DNA of 64,000 bases from Parapedobacter pyrenivorans (GCF_014636865.1 NZ_BMER01000001.1:980718-1044717); one strand, 5' to 3'; positions 36,361 through 46,069 are shown, counted from the first letter of the stretch. Numbers and translations are program-made. The notes: generated from the sequence alone by a model not told the origin.

Positions 36361-36384
36361 TTATGTTTGCAACCTTTTTAACGT

Positions 36385-38082
36385 ATGTTGTTCATGAAAC
36401 GTATTCTTCTTACGTTATCGTTACTTGTCGGCTTTGCCTGTATAATCGCTCCAACTGCGCTTGCACAAGACACCTTACTTGATTTCGACGACGTTGAGTT
36501 TACCGATGGGCAAGATACGGCATCCGAATACCTAGATGTGCCGGATGATGTGGTATTTACCGACGGTCAGGATGTGGCTGAAACTGTGGTGGACTCAACC
36601 ACATCAAATGTAGGCAGTGGTACCGACGGAAGCCCACAAACCTTATGGGGCATCTTCATTGCGGGCATCATCGGGGGGTTCGCCGCTTTCTTGATGCCAT
36701 GCATCTATCCGATGGTTCCGCTTACGGTTTCGTTTTTCACCAAGCAGAGTGGCACACGATCGAAGGGTGTCGTCAACGCATTGTTGTACGGCCTTTTCAT
36801 TATCGTCATTTATGTAGCGTTGGGGATGCTGGTTACCTTGGTGTTTGGAGCGTCAGCACTCAATGAGGCGGCGAGCAGTGCTTGGTTCAACCTCCTGTTT
36901 TTTGTCATCATCATCATTTTTGCGATTTCTTTTTTAGGTGCTTTTGAAATCACACTGCCCTCCCGATTTGTCAATAAAATGGACGAAAAATCCAATAGGG
37001 GTGGGCTGCTTGGATTATTCTTCATGGCCTTTACGCTGGCTTTGGTGTCGTTTTCGTGTACAGGCCCCATCATTGGCTACCTGTTGGTTGAAGCCGTGTC
37101 TGAGGGCGCACTGATGGGACCGGCCATTGGCATGCTTGGGTTTTCCGTAGCACTGGCTATACCATTCATGATATTTGCCTTTTTTCCGTCGTTGCTAAAG
37201 GAAATGCCCAGATCTGGCGGTTGGCTCAATACAGTTAAGGTATCGTTGGGTTTTCTGGAGCTCGCCCTTGCGTTCAAATTCTTGTCAAACGTCGACCTCG
37301 CCTATCATTGGGGAATCCTTGATCGTGAGGTGTTTTTAGCTATCTGGATTGTTATCTTCGGTTTATTCGGCCTGTATCTGTTGGGTAAGCTGAAGTTCTC
37401 TCATGATAGCTCTGTGCCCTACATTTCAATTCCACGCTTGTTTTTCGCTATTGCTATGCTGTCCTTCACGGTGTATATGGTACCCGGCATGTGGGGTGCC
37501 CCACTCAAGGCTTTGAGTGCGTGGCTTCCACCCTCGCCTACGCAAGATTTCAATCTGCATGGTGTCGGATTTGCAAGCTCCACTCCTCAAGCAAGCAATG
37601 CCATTGTTAAAAAATACGGCGATGTCTTCCATGCACCACATGGTATTGATGCTTTCTACGATTACGATCAGGCGCTTGCATATTCTAAACAAGTGGGTAA
37701 ACCCGTCCTCTTGGATTTCACTGGATGGAGTTGTGTGAACTGTAGGAAAATGGAAGAGTCGGTCTGGCCGGATCCACAGGTGTTGAAACGATTGAAGGAA
37801 GATTATATCCTGGTGTCCCTGTACGTGGATGACCGCACCGAACTGGAGCCTGATGAACAGTATGTGTCTGAGTTCAGTGGAAAGAAGATTCGCCGTGTAG
37901 GCCAGAAATGGTCAGATCTACAGGCATCTCGGTTTGGCACCAATGCGCAGCCTTATTACGTCATCGTCGATAGTGATGGGAAGCAATTGGTGCCGGCACA
38001 GGCATATAACGAAGACATACAGAATTACATCGTTTTTTTGGATAGCGGCATCGCTTCATACCAGGCAAGTACATCAAACTGA
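36385..38082 (+). CDS. Thiol:disulfide interchange protein (CcdA-like membrane domain plus thioredoxin), DsbD type
   Basis: A 565-residue inner-membrane protein that moves reducing power from cytoplasmic thioredoxin to the periplasm. Signal peptide (residues 1-28), an Asp/Thr-rich linker with two FTDGQD repeats, then eight helices (about 90-380) with the CcdA cysteines in MPCIYPMVPL and SCTGPIIGY. The C-terminal thioredoxin domain (about 410-560) has the C-V-N-C redox centre in GWSCVNCRKM. The N-terminal alpha domain is missing and is supplied by the gene just upstream. ATG at 36394 is an alternative start. pfkA follows after 18 bases. Confidence 0.9.
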   Translation: MLFMKRILLTLSLLVGFACIIAPTALAQDTLLDFDDVEFTDGQDTASEYLDVPDDVVFTDGQDVAETVVDSTTSNVGSGTDGSPQTLWGIFIAGIIGGFAAFLMPCIYPMVPLTVSFFTKQSGTRSKGVVNALLYGLFIIVIYVALGMLVTLVFGASALNEAASSAWFNLLFFVIIIIFAISFLGAFEITLPSRFVNKMDEKSNRGGLLGLFFMAFTLALVSFSCTGPIIGYLLVEAVSEGALMGPAIGMLGFSVALAIPFMIFAFFPSLLKEMPRSGGWLNTVKVSLGFLELALAFKFLSNVDLAYHWGILDREVFLAIWIVIFGLFGLYLLGKLKFSHDSSVPYISIPRLFFAIAMLSFTVYMVPGMWGAPLKALSAWLPPSPTQDFNLHGVGFASSTPQASNAIVKKYGDVFHAPHGIDAFYDYDQALAYSKQVGKPVLLDFTGWSCVNCRKMEESVWPDPQVLKRLKEDYILVSLYVDDRTELEPDEQYVSEFSGKKIRRVGQKWSDLQASRFGTNAQPYYVIVDSDGKQLVPAQAYNEDIQNYIVFLDSGIASYQASTSN

Positions 38083-38100
38083 ATAATATATAATAAACGC

Positions 38101-39078
38101 ATGAGCAACATCAAAAATATTGCTGTATTCACATCTGGAGGAGATGCACCGGGAATGAATGCCGCGATACGCGCGGTCGTCCGCACTGGGCTTTACTACA
38201 ACCTTAACGTCTTTGGAATCGGTCGTGGTTACGATGGTATGGTCCATGGGGATATTTTTCCCATGGATGCCAAATCGGTGGCCAATATCATCCAGCGTGG
38301 CGGTACCATTTTAAAGACGGCACGGAGCGAGGAGTTTAGGACGGCATCGGGGCGGCAACGCGCCTACGAAAACCTCCAAAAGCAGGGTATAGACGGACTG
38401 GTAGCCATCGGTGGTGACGGCACATTCACAGGAGCAACCAAATTCATTGAAGAGCATAACATTCCGATTATTGGGCTGCCGGGTACAATCGACAATGACT
38501 TGGTGGGCACGGACTTTACCATCGGTTACGATACGGCTATCAACACCGTTATCGAAGCCGTTGATAAAATCCGCGACACGGCTGAGTCGCACGACCGGGT
38601 ATTTGTTGTGGAAGTAATGGGGCGTGACTCCGGCCTCATCGCCCTGAGATCGGGTATTAGTGTAGGAGCCGAATGCGTGCTCATCCCCGAAATTAAAGTG
38701 GATTACGAAGCCATGATGGATCGACTCGATCGGACCAGGAAAAATAAAGCTTCACGGGTGATTATTGTGGCAGAAGGTGAAGACGCGGGCGGAGCTTTTG
38801 CAGTGGCCGAACGGATAAAAGAGCGCTTTCCGCATTATGACATGCGGGTATCCATACTCGGGCATATTCAACGGGGCGGCAGTCCCACCTGTATGGATAG
38901 GGTATTGGCCAGTCGGTTGGGAGTTGCTGCTGTAGAGGCGCTCCTCGAGGGGCGGCGTGGAGAAATGGCAGGATTGATACATGGACAAGCCACATTCACT
39001 CCATTCAGCAAGGCCATCAAACACCTTGGTGGCATCAATGACAACTTACTTCGTATTGTCGATATCTTGTCGTTGTAA
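38101..39078 (+). CDS. pfkA: 6-phosphofructokinase, ATP-dependent
   Basis: Phosphorylates fructose-6-phosphate to fructose-1,6-bisphosphate, the committed step of glycolysis. The 325-residue protein has TSGGDAPGMNAAIR at the N-terminus (ATP site), IGGDGTFTGA, the catalytic loop GTIDND and the substrate motif EVMGRDSG, followed by AEGEDAGG and GHIQRGGSP. The Gly after the first GGD in the ATP loop fits ATP rather than pyrophosphate use. Length and order match the bacterial group A enzymes. It shares a likely transcript with the DsbD-type gene and ends in a strong terminator 33 bases after its stop codon. Confidence 0.96.
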   Translation: MSNIKNIAVFTSGGDAPGMNAAIRAVVRTGLYYNLNVFGIGRGYDGMVHGDIFPMDAKSVANIIQRGGTILKTARSEEFRTASGRQRAYENLQKQGIDGLVAIGGDGTFTGATKFIEEHNIPIIGLPGTIDNDLVGTDFTIGYDTAINTVIEAVDKIRDTAESHDRVFVVEVMGRDSGLIALRSGISVGAECVLIPEIKVDYEAMMDRLDRTRKNKASRVIIVAEGEDAGGAFAVAERIKERFPHYDMRVSILGHIQRGGSPTCMDRVLASRLGVAAVEALLEGRRGEMAGLIHGQATFTPFSKAIKHLGGINDNLLRIVDILSL

Positions 39079-39111
39079 TAGACAGAACGGATTACATCAA
39101 GAATACAAGAC

Positions 39112-39142
39112 GCCGTCTCAAAATATATGGGGCGGCTTTTTT
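39112..39142 (+). terminator. Rho-independent terminator after pfkA
   Basis: GCCGTCTC (39112-39119) pairs with GGGGCGGC (39129-39136), including two G-U pairs, over a 9-base A/T-rich loop, and is followed by six T bases. It ends the dsbD-type/pfkA transcript. Confidence 0.8.
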
Positions 39143-39261
39143 GTGATTCGGTTTTCTGCCGCTAATGGCTTGGTTTTAGGAGTAACGCTGACAGTCGCAG
39201 ACTTGGCAACTTGGTGATGGTTTGCTGAAAACTGGTCTTGAGGTAAGTCAGGATAGTACGG

Positions 39262-39292
39262 GTTGCTTTTTTTTAGGTATTACCTATTTTTG
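39262..39292 (+). promoter_or_regulatory. Promoter for the ECF sigma factor gene, Bacteroidota type
   Basis: GTTG (39262-39265), exactly 19 bases, then TATTTTTG (39285-39292). This indicates that the sigma gene itself is read by the housekeeping sigma factor. The ATG follows at 39341. Confidence 0.6.
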
Positions 39293-39340
39293 ACATTGGG
39301 TTATTATTGTATCTCACCAATTACCGATTATAAACTGCAT

Positions 39341-39904
39341 ATGTACAGCTATAAAGATAAGGCAGACGCTGACTTGTTTGATATGCTAAGGGGCGATGAC
39401 GAAGGAGCTTTTACGGAATTGTACAATCGTCATTGGAAAAAGCTTTTTGTGGCTGCTGCAAGTCGAACCATCCGGCTTGAAGATGCAGAGGAAATTGTGC
39501 AGGATATATTTACGGCACTCTGGCGCAGGCGACAGACCTTAAACTTAACCTCAGAACTAACACATTACCTTGCCGTCTCCGTAAAATACCGAATTATCGT
39601 GACGCTGGATAAGTATTATAATCAGGAACGGTATATTGATTCGATGCTATACAAAGAACAAGTAGACGATTCCACTCAGGAAGGGCTTGCCTTTAACGAG
39701 CTTACGGAGGAGCTCGCCAAGCATGTACAACAACTTCCTGAAAAATGTCGATTGGTATTTCAACTAAGCCGAGATGAGGGCTATTCCCAGAAGCAGATTG
39801 CTGAAACCCTACAGATTTCCGAAAAAACCGTTGAAGCGCATCTTGGGAAGGCGTTCAAAACGTTACGTGCTAAGCTGGCCAGCTTCATGATGACATTGTT
39901 ATAG
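39341..39904 (+). CDS. ECF-type RNA polymerase sigma-70 factor (Bacteroidota FecI-like)
   Basis: A 187-residue sigma factor. Region 2 (about residues 15-85) shows FTELYNRHWKKLF and the DAEEIVQDIFTALW motif for core and -10 binding; region 4 (about 125-180) has a HTH with YSQKQIAETLQISEKTVEAHLGKA. This is the family that pairs with FecR and SusC/SusD in Bacteroidota. I use ATG at 39341 (Met-Tyr-Ser-Tyr-Lys); a longer frame would add a hydrophobic extension upstream of the promoter. The cognate FecR gene lies 184 bases downstream, after a hairpin. Confidence 0.93.
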   Translation: MYSYKDKADADLFDMLRGDDEGAFTELYNRHWKKLFVAAASRTIRLEDAEEIVQDIFTALWRRRQTLNLTSELTHYLAVSVKYRIIVTLDKYYNQERYIDSMLYKEQVDDSTQEGLAFNELTEELAKHVQQLPEKCRLVFQLSRDEGYSQKQIAETLQISEKTVEAHLGKAFKTLRAKLASFMMTLL

Positions 39905-39976
39905 CGTGCCTGTACGCAAACATATCCCATTCTACGCAATCCTATCTTTCGTGGGGCCTTTTCCTAAAATCCTGAT

Positions 39977-40014
39977 CCGTGGAACATCGCCCGTATATCA
40001 AGCGTGTTCCATGG
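39977..40014 (+). other. Conspicuous hairpin between sigma and fecR genes
   Basis: CCGTGGAACA (39977-39986) pairs with TGTTCCATGG (40005-40014), one pair being G-U; after a bulged T, CGC (39988-39990) pairs with GCG (40002-40004) over an 11-base loop. The calculated arms give a strong RNA stem, but no T-tract follows, so simple termination is unlikely. It could limit read-through from sigma to anti-sigma, or stabilise the mRNA. Function unknown. Confidence 0.5.
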
Positions 40015-40088
40015 ACGTCAAAAAATAGTTCAATACGGACTAAGGGATTTACTTCGCTGTCTATACATACTAGTAGAGAGATATTATT

Positions 40089-41255
40089 ATGACCGATAAT
40101 AAACGATATCAGGAATTGGCATCCAAGTGGCTCAACGGTACCATTACCGAGGACGAAAAATCGGAATTTAGGGCATGGTATAATGCTCATGTGGACGACC
40201 AGTTTGAACTACCGTTATCATTTGCAAACAATGAAGAAGAACTGAAATCACGGATTCTAACAAAAATCAGGGAAAACGTAAAACAAGAGTCCTTTTATAC
40301 GGTAAAACCTCGTCTGCGGTGGGCAATTGGTATTGCAGCATCTCTATTTTTGGTCCTCTCTATCGGTGTCTATCTACGATATGGAAATATGCAGCAAACT
40401 ATCGACAGGCAATTGACCGAAGAAGATGTGCAACCGGGAGGTAATCGGGCGACGCTGATGCTGGCAGACGGGCGTGTTATCGATTTAAGTGCCAACCAAT
40501 CGGGCATCGTGATTGGAGATGAGCTAACTTATGGCGACGGAAGTGCCATTCTGGAGCATGAGCTCCAACCGCAAGGTGATCCCTCACGATTCATGGGCAT
40601 TTCTACGCCAAAAGGGGGGCAATATCAAATTGTATTGCCGGATGGATCCAAAGTTTGGTTGAACTCGGCTTCCTCGTTGACATACCCGGCAGCGTTTTCC
40701 CAAGATAAACGGGAGGTGACGCTTGAAGGAGAAGCCTATTTTGAGGTGAAGCGGATTTCGCCCAATATACCTTTTAAGGTTATAAGCGGAGGCCAGGTCG
40801 TCGAAGTCCTCGGTACCCGGTTCAATATCAACGCATATAAAGACGAGGTAGCGATAAAAACGACATTGGTAGAAGGTTCTGTCGCTGTGCACCGCAATGC
40901 AACCGAGAGGCAGGTAGCCAAAGAAATGATTCTCGTGCCCGGTGAACAAGCTGTGTTAACGGATAAGGGTCTACAGGTAAATAAGGTGGATACGGAAGCG
41001 TTTACCGCTTGGAAGGATGGGTATTTTTACTTCCATGATGCAACAATCCGAAGTGTATTGAAAGAATTTGGCCGTTGGTATGATGTTGATATCCAATATG
41101 AGAAGGATGTAGGTGACAGTGATCTTTTTGTGGGAAAGATACCTCGGGAGGTCAGTTTGGCTACTGCACTACAAGTGATAAAGGGAACGGGAGTTCGCAT
41201 CGACTTTCGGGAGCCGCAACGATTGGTTATTATTAAAGACTCTATAGGGGATTGA
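40089..41255 (+). CDS. FecR-family anti-sigma factor with DUF4974 domain
   Basis: A 388-residue inner-membrane regulator. The cytoplasmic N-terminus (1-75) has the WLNGTITEDEKSEFRAW motif that binds the ECF sigma factor; one membrane helix spans about 76-97; the periplasmic FecR domain follows (about 115-300: TPKGGQYQIVLPDGSKVWLNS, LEGEAYFEV, VLGTRFNINAY), and a C-terminal DUF4974/STN-like domain (about 305-385) that contacts the N-terminal STN domain of the TonB receptor. Together with the sigma factor it forms the trans-envelope switch for the genes to its right. Confidence 0.93.
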   Translation: MTDNKRYQELASKWLNGTITEDEKSEFRAWYNAHVDDQFELPLSFANNEEELKSRILTKIRENVKQESFYTVKPRLRWAIGIAASLFLVLSIGVYLRYGNMQQTIDRQLTEEDVQPGGNRATLMLADGRVIDLSANQSGIVIGDELTYGDGSAILEHELQPQGDPSRFMGISTPKGGQYQIVLPDGSKVWLNSASSLTYPAAFSQDKREVTLEGEAYFEVKRISPNIPFKVISGGQVVEVLGTRFNINAYKDEVAIKTTLVEGSVAVHRNATERQVAKEMILVPGEQAVLTDKGLQVNKVDTEAFTAWKDGYFYFHDATIRSVLKEFGRWYDVDIQYEKDVGDSDLFVGKIPREVSLATALQVIKGTGVRIDFREPQRLVIIKDSIGD

Positions 41256-41299
41256 TTTGCTTTTGAATACAAATACTAACTAAGATAAACATCGATAAA

Positions 41300-44200
41300 A
41301 TGTATAAAACATTGACTGACCTAACAATTAAAAGAAAAAAGAATCGTGAAGTGGGGTTATGGACTGTTGTATTGTGCTTCGCCTGGATTTTTCCATTGGG
41401 ATGCGGGGATCATGCTCAGAAAACATCAAAAGATAATCAGTTTGCGGATCACGTGCGCACCACGGAATTCCAGACCCCTGAGGAGGAAATGGCTGGTTTC
41501 AAACTTCCTCCCGGTTTTGAAATCACGTTGTTCGCTTCGGAGCCTGATATTACCAAGCCGATCAACATGGAGTTTGACGACCAAGGAAGACTATGGGTTA
41601 CGCAGTCATCTGAGTATCCGATCGCGGCAGGCCCCAGTACAGGAAAGGACCGAATCTCGATTTTAGAAGATAGTGACGGCGACGGAAAGGCGGATGTATT
41701 TACACATTTTGATGATAACCTGAATATACCGATCGGCATTATGCCCGTATCCGACGGTGCGGTTGGATTTAGCATTCCAAATATCTATCACTTGAAGGAT
41801 AATGACAACGATGGCAAAGCTGACGAGAAAGAGGTACTTGTGGGGCCATTTGGATTTAAGGATACCCATGGCATGGTCAATAATTTCATCCGCGGATATG
41901 ACGGGTGGATTCACGCTTGCCATGGTTTTACCAATATTTCAACGATCGCTGGTGCAGACGGTGACTCGGTTACGCTGGTTTCAGGCAATACCTTCCGTTT
42001 CCGTATCGATGGGAGCCGGGTGGAACAGACCACGAACGGGCGGATCAACCCCTTCGGTTCGGCCATTGACGAACGGGGATACCTGTATTCCGTGGATTGC
42101 CATAGCAAGCCGATCTTCCAGCTGATCCCGGGTGGCGATTATCCCCAATGGGGCCGGAAGGATCCCGCCATCGGCTATGCACCGGAAATGATGAGCTATG
42201 AGCTGGGATCCACGGCTCTTGCCGGATTGGTTTATTATACGGACCAGCAGTTTCCGGAAGCGTACCGCCATAGCTTTTTTACAGGGGACGTTGTCACCTG
42301 CCGGATTGACCGCAACACGGTGACCTATCAGGGAACCACTCCCATCGCAAAAAAGGAAGACCCGTTTTTAACCAGCGAAGATCCATGGTTCCGGCCGGTG
42401 GATATCAAAACCGGGCCTGACGGCTCACTGTATGTCGCTGACTTTTATAATCGCATCATTGGTCACTATGAAGTGTCGCTGGATCATCCCGGGCGCGACC
42501 GGCTGAGCGGGCGCATATGGAAAATCACCTATACGGGCAAGGACAAAGGCACCTTGCCCGTCAAAAATTGGGCGAAGGCGGACCTGAACGAGTTGATCGA
42601 GGGGCTTAACCATCCGCATTTGGCAACGCGTTTGAAGGTGGCTGACCGGCTGGTTGAAGTTTTCAAAGACAAGGCCGTAAAACCGGTGCTTGAACGGGTA
42701 TCGTCCGCGGGTTCATCACCCACGGAATACATCCATGGATTGTGGGTACTGCACCGTCTTCACGCGTTACCCGAGTCCATTATCGACCAAGCACTGCATC
42801 ACGGGCAGCCCATCGTCCGTCAACATGCATTACGCATACTGGCAGAGTCGGAAAAACTCACCGATGCGCAGCAACGTACCGTGCTGGCAGCACTTGCAGA
42901 CAAGGATCCGTTCATCCAGCGTACAGCATCCGAAGTGCTGAGCCGCTTTCCTGATATCGCCCACGTAGATCCATTGCTGACCTTGTATGTGAACTGTCCC
43001 GCAGAAGATTCACACCTGAAGTATACGGCATTGCTGGCTGTCCGTAATAACCTGCGGGGAACCGGAGTAGCCGAACAAGCTTCAAAGATGAAATGGGATG
43101 AAGCCAAACTGGCCACCATCGCTATCGCCATGCGGGATGTGCCATCGCAGGCCGCTGCAACGTTCGTACTGGACTATGTGCTTCACCACGATATACCGCA
43201 TGAAGCATTACAGAAAAATCTTGAATTTATTGGAAGGTACGCCAGTGCTGCGCAGCTATCACAAATTGTACCGATTATTACGGAGAAGTTTGCAAATGAC
43301 AAACAAACCCAGCTTTCGCTGTTTCTCAATATTCAGGAAGGCGTTGCCCAACGAGGCTTGGCTATTCATCCACGGCTAAAGACCTGGGGTAGCCAACTTG
43401 CTGATTATTTTCTGAACGAGATGACAGACGGCCAGGATAGCTGGATGAGTAAACCTATGGAGAATCGTCCTGAAGATCTCAGCCCTTGGTCGACGTCGGA
43501 CGCTTTTCTTACCCAGGTAATGCCTGCTTTCCGGATTTATCTGAGCGAGCGCAATGGGTACAAGCCGAGGGCTACCCTTTACACCAGGCCGTTTACGCTA
43601 CCCGCCGAAATCAGCATGAATGTGTTTGATAATGACGTGCACAATACGGAAGAAAAAGCGGGTACGTCGAAAAATACTGTGCGCATCCGGTTGGCGGGTA
43701 ACGACCAGGTCATTGGCGAATACCGGATGAAGCAGGATACTAAAATGGAGTTTGATGATCTGATTAAACCGGCTACGTTTGATTTAAAGGGGCATGAGGG
43801 GAAGATGGGGTATATTGAGGTGGTGGATAGCTCGGAGACCGGTTCCATCGGCATTGGGAAGCTGGAGCCGGCCGTTGTCGAAATGCCGCCCTACACACCA
43901 TCCGACGTGGACGCGTTGCGGCAAAAGGCTGCTGAGATAGCCGGAAACTTCAAAATAGCAGGTTTAAAGGACCGTCTTGTTCAAATCGTTAAAGCACCAT
44001 GGGTGAATCCCGATACGCGGTTAGCCGCCGCCAATGCATTGGCCGGCATGTCCGCGAAGGGAGATGCCGAATTGCTGGGTAAGATCTTTGTGGATAAATC
44101 GGAGCCCGCCCTGCTAAGAGAACGCTTGGCGGCCATTCTGGGGCAGTTGCAACAGGGGCAGACCCAGCAATACCTTCAAGAGGGGCTGAAAGGGAGCGCA

Positions 44201-44860
44201 AGACCGGTACAGCTCGCGGCAACCACCGCATTGGCGGGATCGCCGAGGGGAATAGAGTTGCTGCTTCAAACCATAGAGGGTGGAAAGGCCGCTGTTGATT
44301 TACTCACGGAGTTCAGGGTGAAAGAGTTGCTTGATGCAAACGCCAAAACCGATCAACAGGCACGTATTAAAAGCTTATTGGCCAAAGGAGAAGATGAGCG
44401 AGAGGCCCGAAAAAAGCTGATCGAGGACCGGATCGCCGGTTTCAAAGAGACCGGAAAGCGTCTGGAAAAAGGTCGCGCGCTGTTCGAAGCAAATTGTGCC
44501 ATATGCCACCAAATCGGCGGAACGGGCGGCATGATCGGTCCGCAGCTTAATGGTATCGGAAATTGGGGTGTGCGGGCCCTGTCGGAGAAAATATTGGATC
44601 CCAACCGGAACATTTCCGAATCATTCCGTACGTATAATATTGTTTTGGACAATGGAAAGCAGCAGACCGGGTTGTACCGGAGAACCGAAGGGGAGGTGAT
44701 GGTTTTTGCAGACATCAGCGGAAAGGAATTCAAAATAGCCAAAAAAGACATGAGGTCCTACACGCCATCGCCTTATACATTGATGCCCGACCATTTCAGG
44801 CATATTCTTTCGGAAGAAGAATTTGGAGCATTGCTGGAATACCTGCTGAGTGTTAACTAA
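41300..44860 (+). CDS. Large lipoprotein: membrane-bound dehydrogenase propeller, HEAT repeats and PVC-type cytochrome c domain
   Basis: A 1186-residue envelope protein. The lipobox is PLGC with Cys-35. Residues about 55-410 form a six-bladed propeller of the 'putative membrane-bound dehydrogenase' family (TIGR02604/DUF7133 type), starting PPGFEITLFASEPDI and including a GPDGSLYVADFYNRI blade. Residues about 420-700 are HEAT-like helical repeats; a beta domain (about 780-850) precedes a second helical repeat region. The C-terminus is a PVC-type heme domain with CxxCH in CAICHQ (about residue 1065). A sugar or polyol oxidation is plausible. First structural gene after fecR, 44 bases away. The 42.0-43.3 kb stretch looks more GC-rich than its surroundings. 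Confidence 0.82.
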   Translation: MYKTLTDLTIKRKKNREVGLWTVVLCFAWIFPLGCGDHAQKTSKDNQFADHVRTTEFQTPEEEMAGFKLPPGFEITLFASEPDITKPINMEFDDQGRLWVTQSSEYPIAAGPSTGKDRISILEDSDGDGKADVFTHFDDNLNIPIGIMPVSDGAVGFSIPNIYHLKDNDNDGKADEKEVLVGPFGFKDTHGMVNNFIRGYDGWIHACHGFTNISTIAGADGDSVTLVSGNTFRFRIDGSRVEQTTNGRINPFGSAIDERGYLYSVDCHSKPIFQLIPGGDYPQWGRKDPAIGYAPEMMSYELGSTALAGLVYYTDQQFPEAYRHSFFTGDVVTCRIDRNTVTYQGTTPIAKKEDPFLTSEDPWFRPVDIKTGPDGSLYVADFYNRIIGHYEVSLDHPGRDRLSGRIWKITYTGKDKGTLPVKNWAKADLNELIEGLNHPHLATRLKVADRLVEVFKDKAVKPVLERVSSAGSSPTEYIHGLWVLHRLHALPESIIDQALHHGQPIVRQHALRILAESEKLTDAQQRTVLAALADKDPFIQRTASEVLSRFPDIAHVDPLLTLYVNCPAEDSHLKYTALLAVRNNLRGTGVAEQASKMKWDEAKLATIAIAMRDVPSQAAATFVLDYVLHHDIPHEALQKNLEFIGRYASAAQLSQIVPIITEKFANDKQTQLSLFLNIQEGVAQRGLAIHPRLKTWGSQLADYFLNEMTDGQDSWMSKPMENRPEDLSPWSTSDAFLTQVMPAFRIYLSERNGYKPRATLYTRPFTLPAEISMNVFDNDVHNTEEKAGTSKNTVRIRLAGNDQVIGEYRMKQDTKMEFDDLIKPATFDLKGHEGKMGYIEVVDSSETGSIGIGKLEPAVVEMPPYTPSDVDALRQKAAEIAGNFKIAGLKDRLVQIVKAPWVNPDTRLAAANALAGMSAKGDAELLGKIFVDKSEPALLRERLAAILGQLQQGQTQQYLQEGLKGSARPVQLAATTALAGSPRGIELLLQTIEGGKAAVDLLTEFRVKELLDANAKTDQQARIKSLLAKGEDEREARKKLIEDRIAGFKETGKRLEKGRALFEANCAICHQIGGTGGMIGPQLNGIGNWGVRALSEKILDPNRNISESFRTYNIVLDNGKQQTGLYRRTEGEVMVFADISGKEFKIAKKDMRSYTPSPYTLMPDHFRHILSEEEFGALLEYLLSVN

Positions 44861-44878
44861 TATTATAAAAACGAGGAG

Positions 44879-46069
44879 ATGATCATGAAAAAACCAACTG
44901 GAATGATGTTGATTATGCTGTTGATCACATTGGCTAGCATCAGCTGTATGGGGCAGCCTGCCAAAGATGGAGAGATCCTGTTTGACAAGCACGTGCTCTG
45001 TGACACGTTTGTTTCGGAGGGAGTGACCGTTGCGGACGTCAATAAAGACGGGCATTTGGATATCATTGCCGGTGCCTATTGGTTTGAGGCGCCCACGTGG
45101 AAGCAGCATGAACTAGCCGCACCGCAGGCATTCGCGTATGACAAAGGTTATAGCAACGCTTTTCTGCATTTTGCGCTTGATGTTGACCAAGATGGGTGGG
45201 TTGATATGATTCGGGTAGATTTCCCGGGTAAGGCGGTAGTTTGGCATCAAAATCCGGGAAACGAATCCGGGTACTGGGAGGAACACCTTATTTATGGTGC
45301 TTTCGGAAATGAGACGCCACTTTTTGTGGATATGAATGGCGACGGCCGGCCGGATCTGGTAGGCAACGATCCGGAAACCGAAGAAGTGATCTGGCTCCAA
45401 ACTCCCAATGAACGCGGAAGTACGAGCTGGAAAAAACACGTGATCAGCAAAGAAGCGGGGCTTGGTACGCATCAATTCACGCACGGACTCGGTGTAGGGG
45501 ATGTCAACGGCGATGGCCGTTCAGACGTATTGATTACGAAAGGCTGGTGGGAGGCGCCTGCCCAAGATAGCGGACACCTCTGGCAGTTCCATCCGGCGGA
45601 TTTCGGAGAAGATTGCGCGCAGATGCATACGCTAGATGTGAATGGTGACGGTTTAGTGGATGTAGTCAGTTCATCTGCCCATAATTACGGCATTTGGTGG
45701 CATGAGCAGCAGCCTGACAATGCGGGCGGTTCCCGCTGGGTAAAGCACGTGATAGACAGCACGTTTTCGCAGAGCCACGCGCTTACCCTAAAGGATATCA
45801 ATGGCGACGGGTACCTGGATTTGGTAACCGGCAAGCGTTTCTTTGCCCATAATGGGCATGACCCCGGCGAGTTTGAACCTGCTGTGCTGCACTGGTATGA
45901 GTATATGCCGGATGGACCGCCCTTTTGGCGCGCACACCAGATTGATCATGATTCTGGTGTTGGCTTACAGGTTATCGTAGAAGACGTAGACGGAGATGGC
46001 TTGCTTGATATCGTTGTTTCCAATAAAAAGGGAGTATTTTATTCACAGCAACAGGGTAGAAGTGAATAA
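44879..46069 (+). CDS. FG-GAP/VCBS repeat lipoprotein
   Basis: A 396-residue secreted beta-propeller. The lipobox is SISC with Cys-23. At least five repeats carry the Ca2+-binding DxDxDG pattern: DVNKDGHLDI, DVDQDGWVDM, DMNGDGRPDL, DVNGDGRSDV, DVNGDGLVDV, DINGDGYLDL and DVDGDGLLDI. Each repeat is followed by Trp-rich strands such as WWEAP. FG-GAP propellers usually bind ligands or partners and have no enzymatic motif. It starts 18 bases after the dehydrogenase/cytochrome gene, so the two are probably made together and may act as a pair on the cell surface. Confidence 0.87.
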   Translation: MIMKKPTGMMLIMLLITLASISCMGQPAKDGEILFDKHVLCDTFVSEGVTVADVNKDGHLDIIAGAYWFEAPTWKQHELAAPQAFAYDKGYSNAFLHFALDVDQDGWVDMIRVDFPGKAVVWHQNPGNESGYWEEHLIYGAFGNETPLFVDMNGDGRPDLVGNDPETEEVIWLQTPNERGSTSWKKHVISKEAGLGTHQFTHGLGVGDVNGDGRSDVLITKGWWEAPAQDSGHLWQFHPADFGEDCAQMHTLDVNGDGLVDVVSSSAHNYGIWWHEQQPDNAGGSRWVKHVIDSTFSQSHALTLKDINGDGYLDLVTGKRFFAHNGHDPGEFEPAVLHWYEYMPDGPPFWRAHQIDHDSGVGLQVIVEDVDGDGLLDIVVSNKKGVFYSQQQGRSE

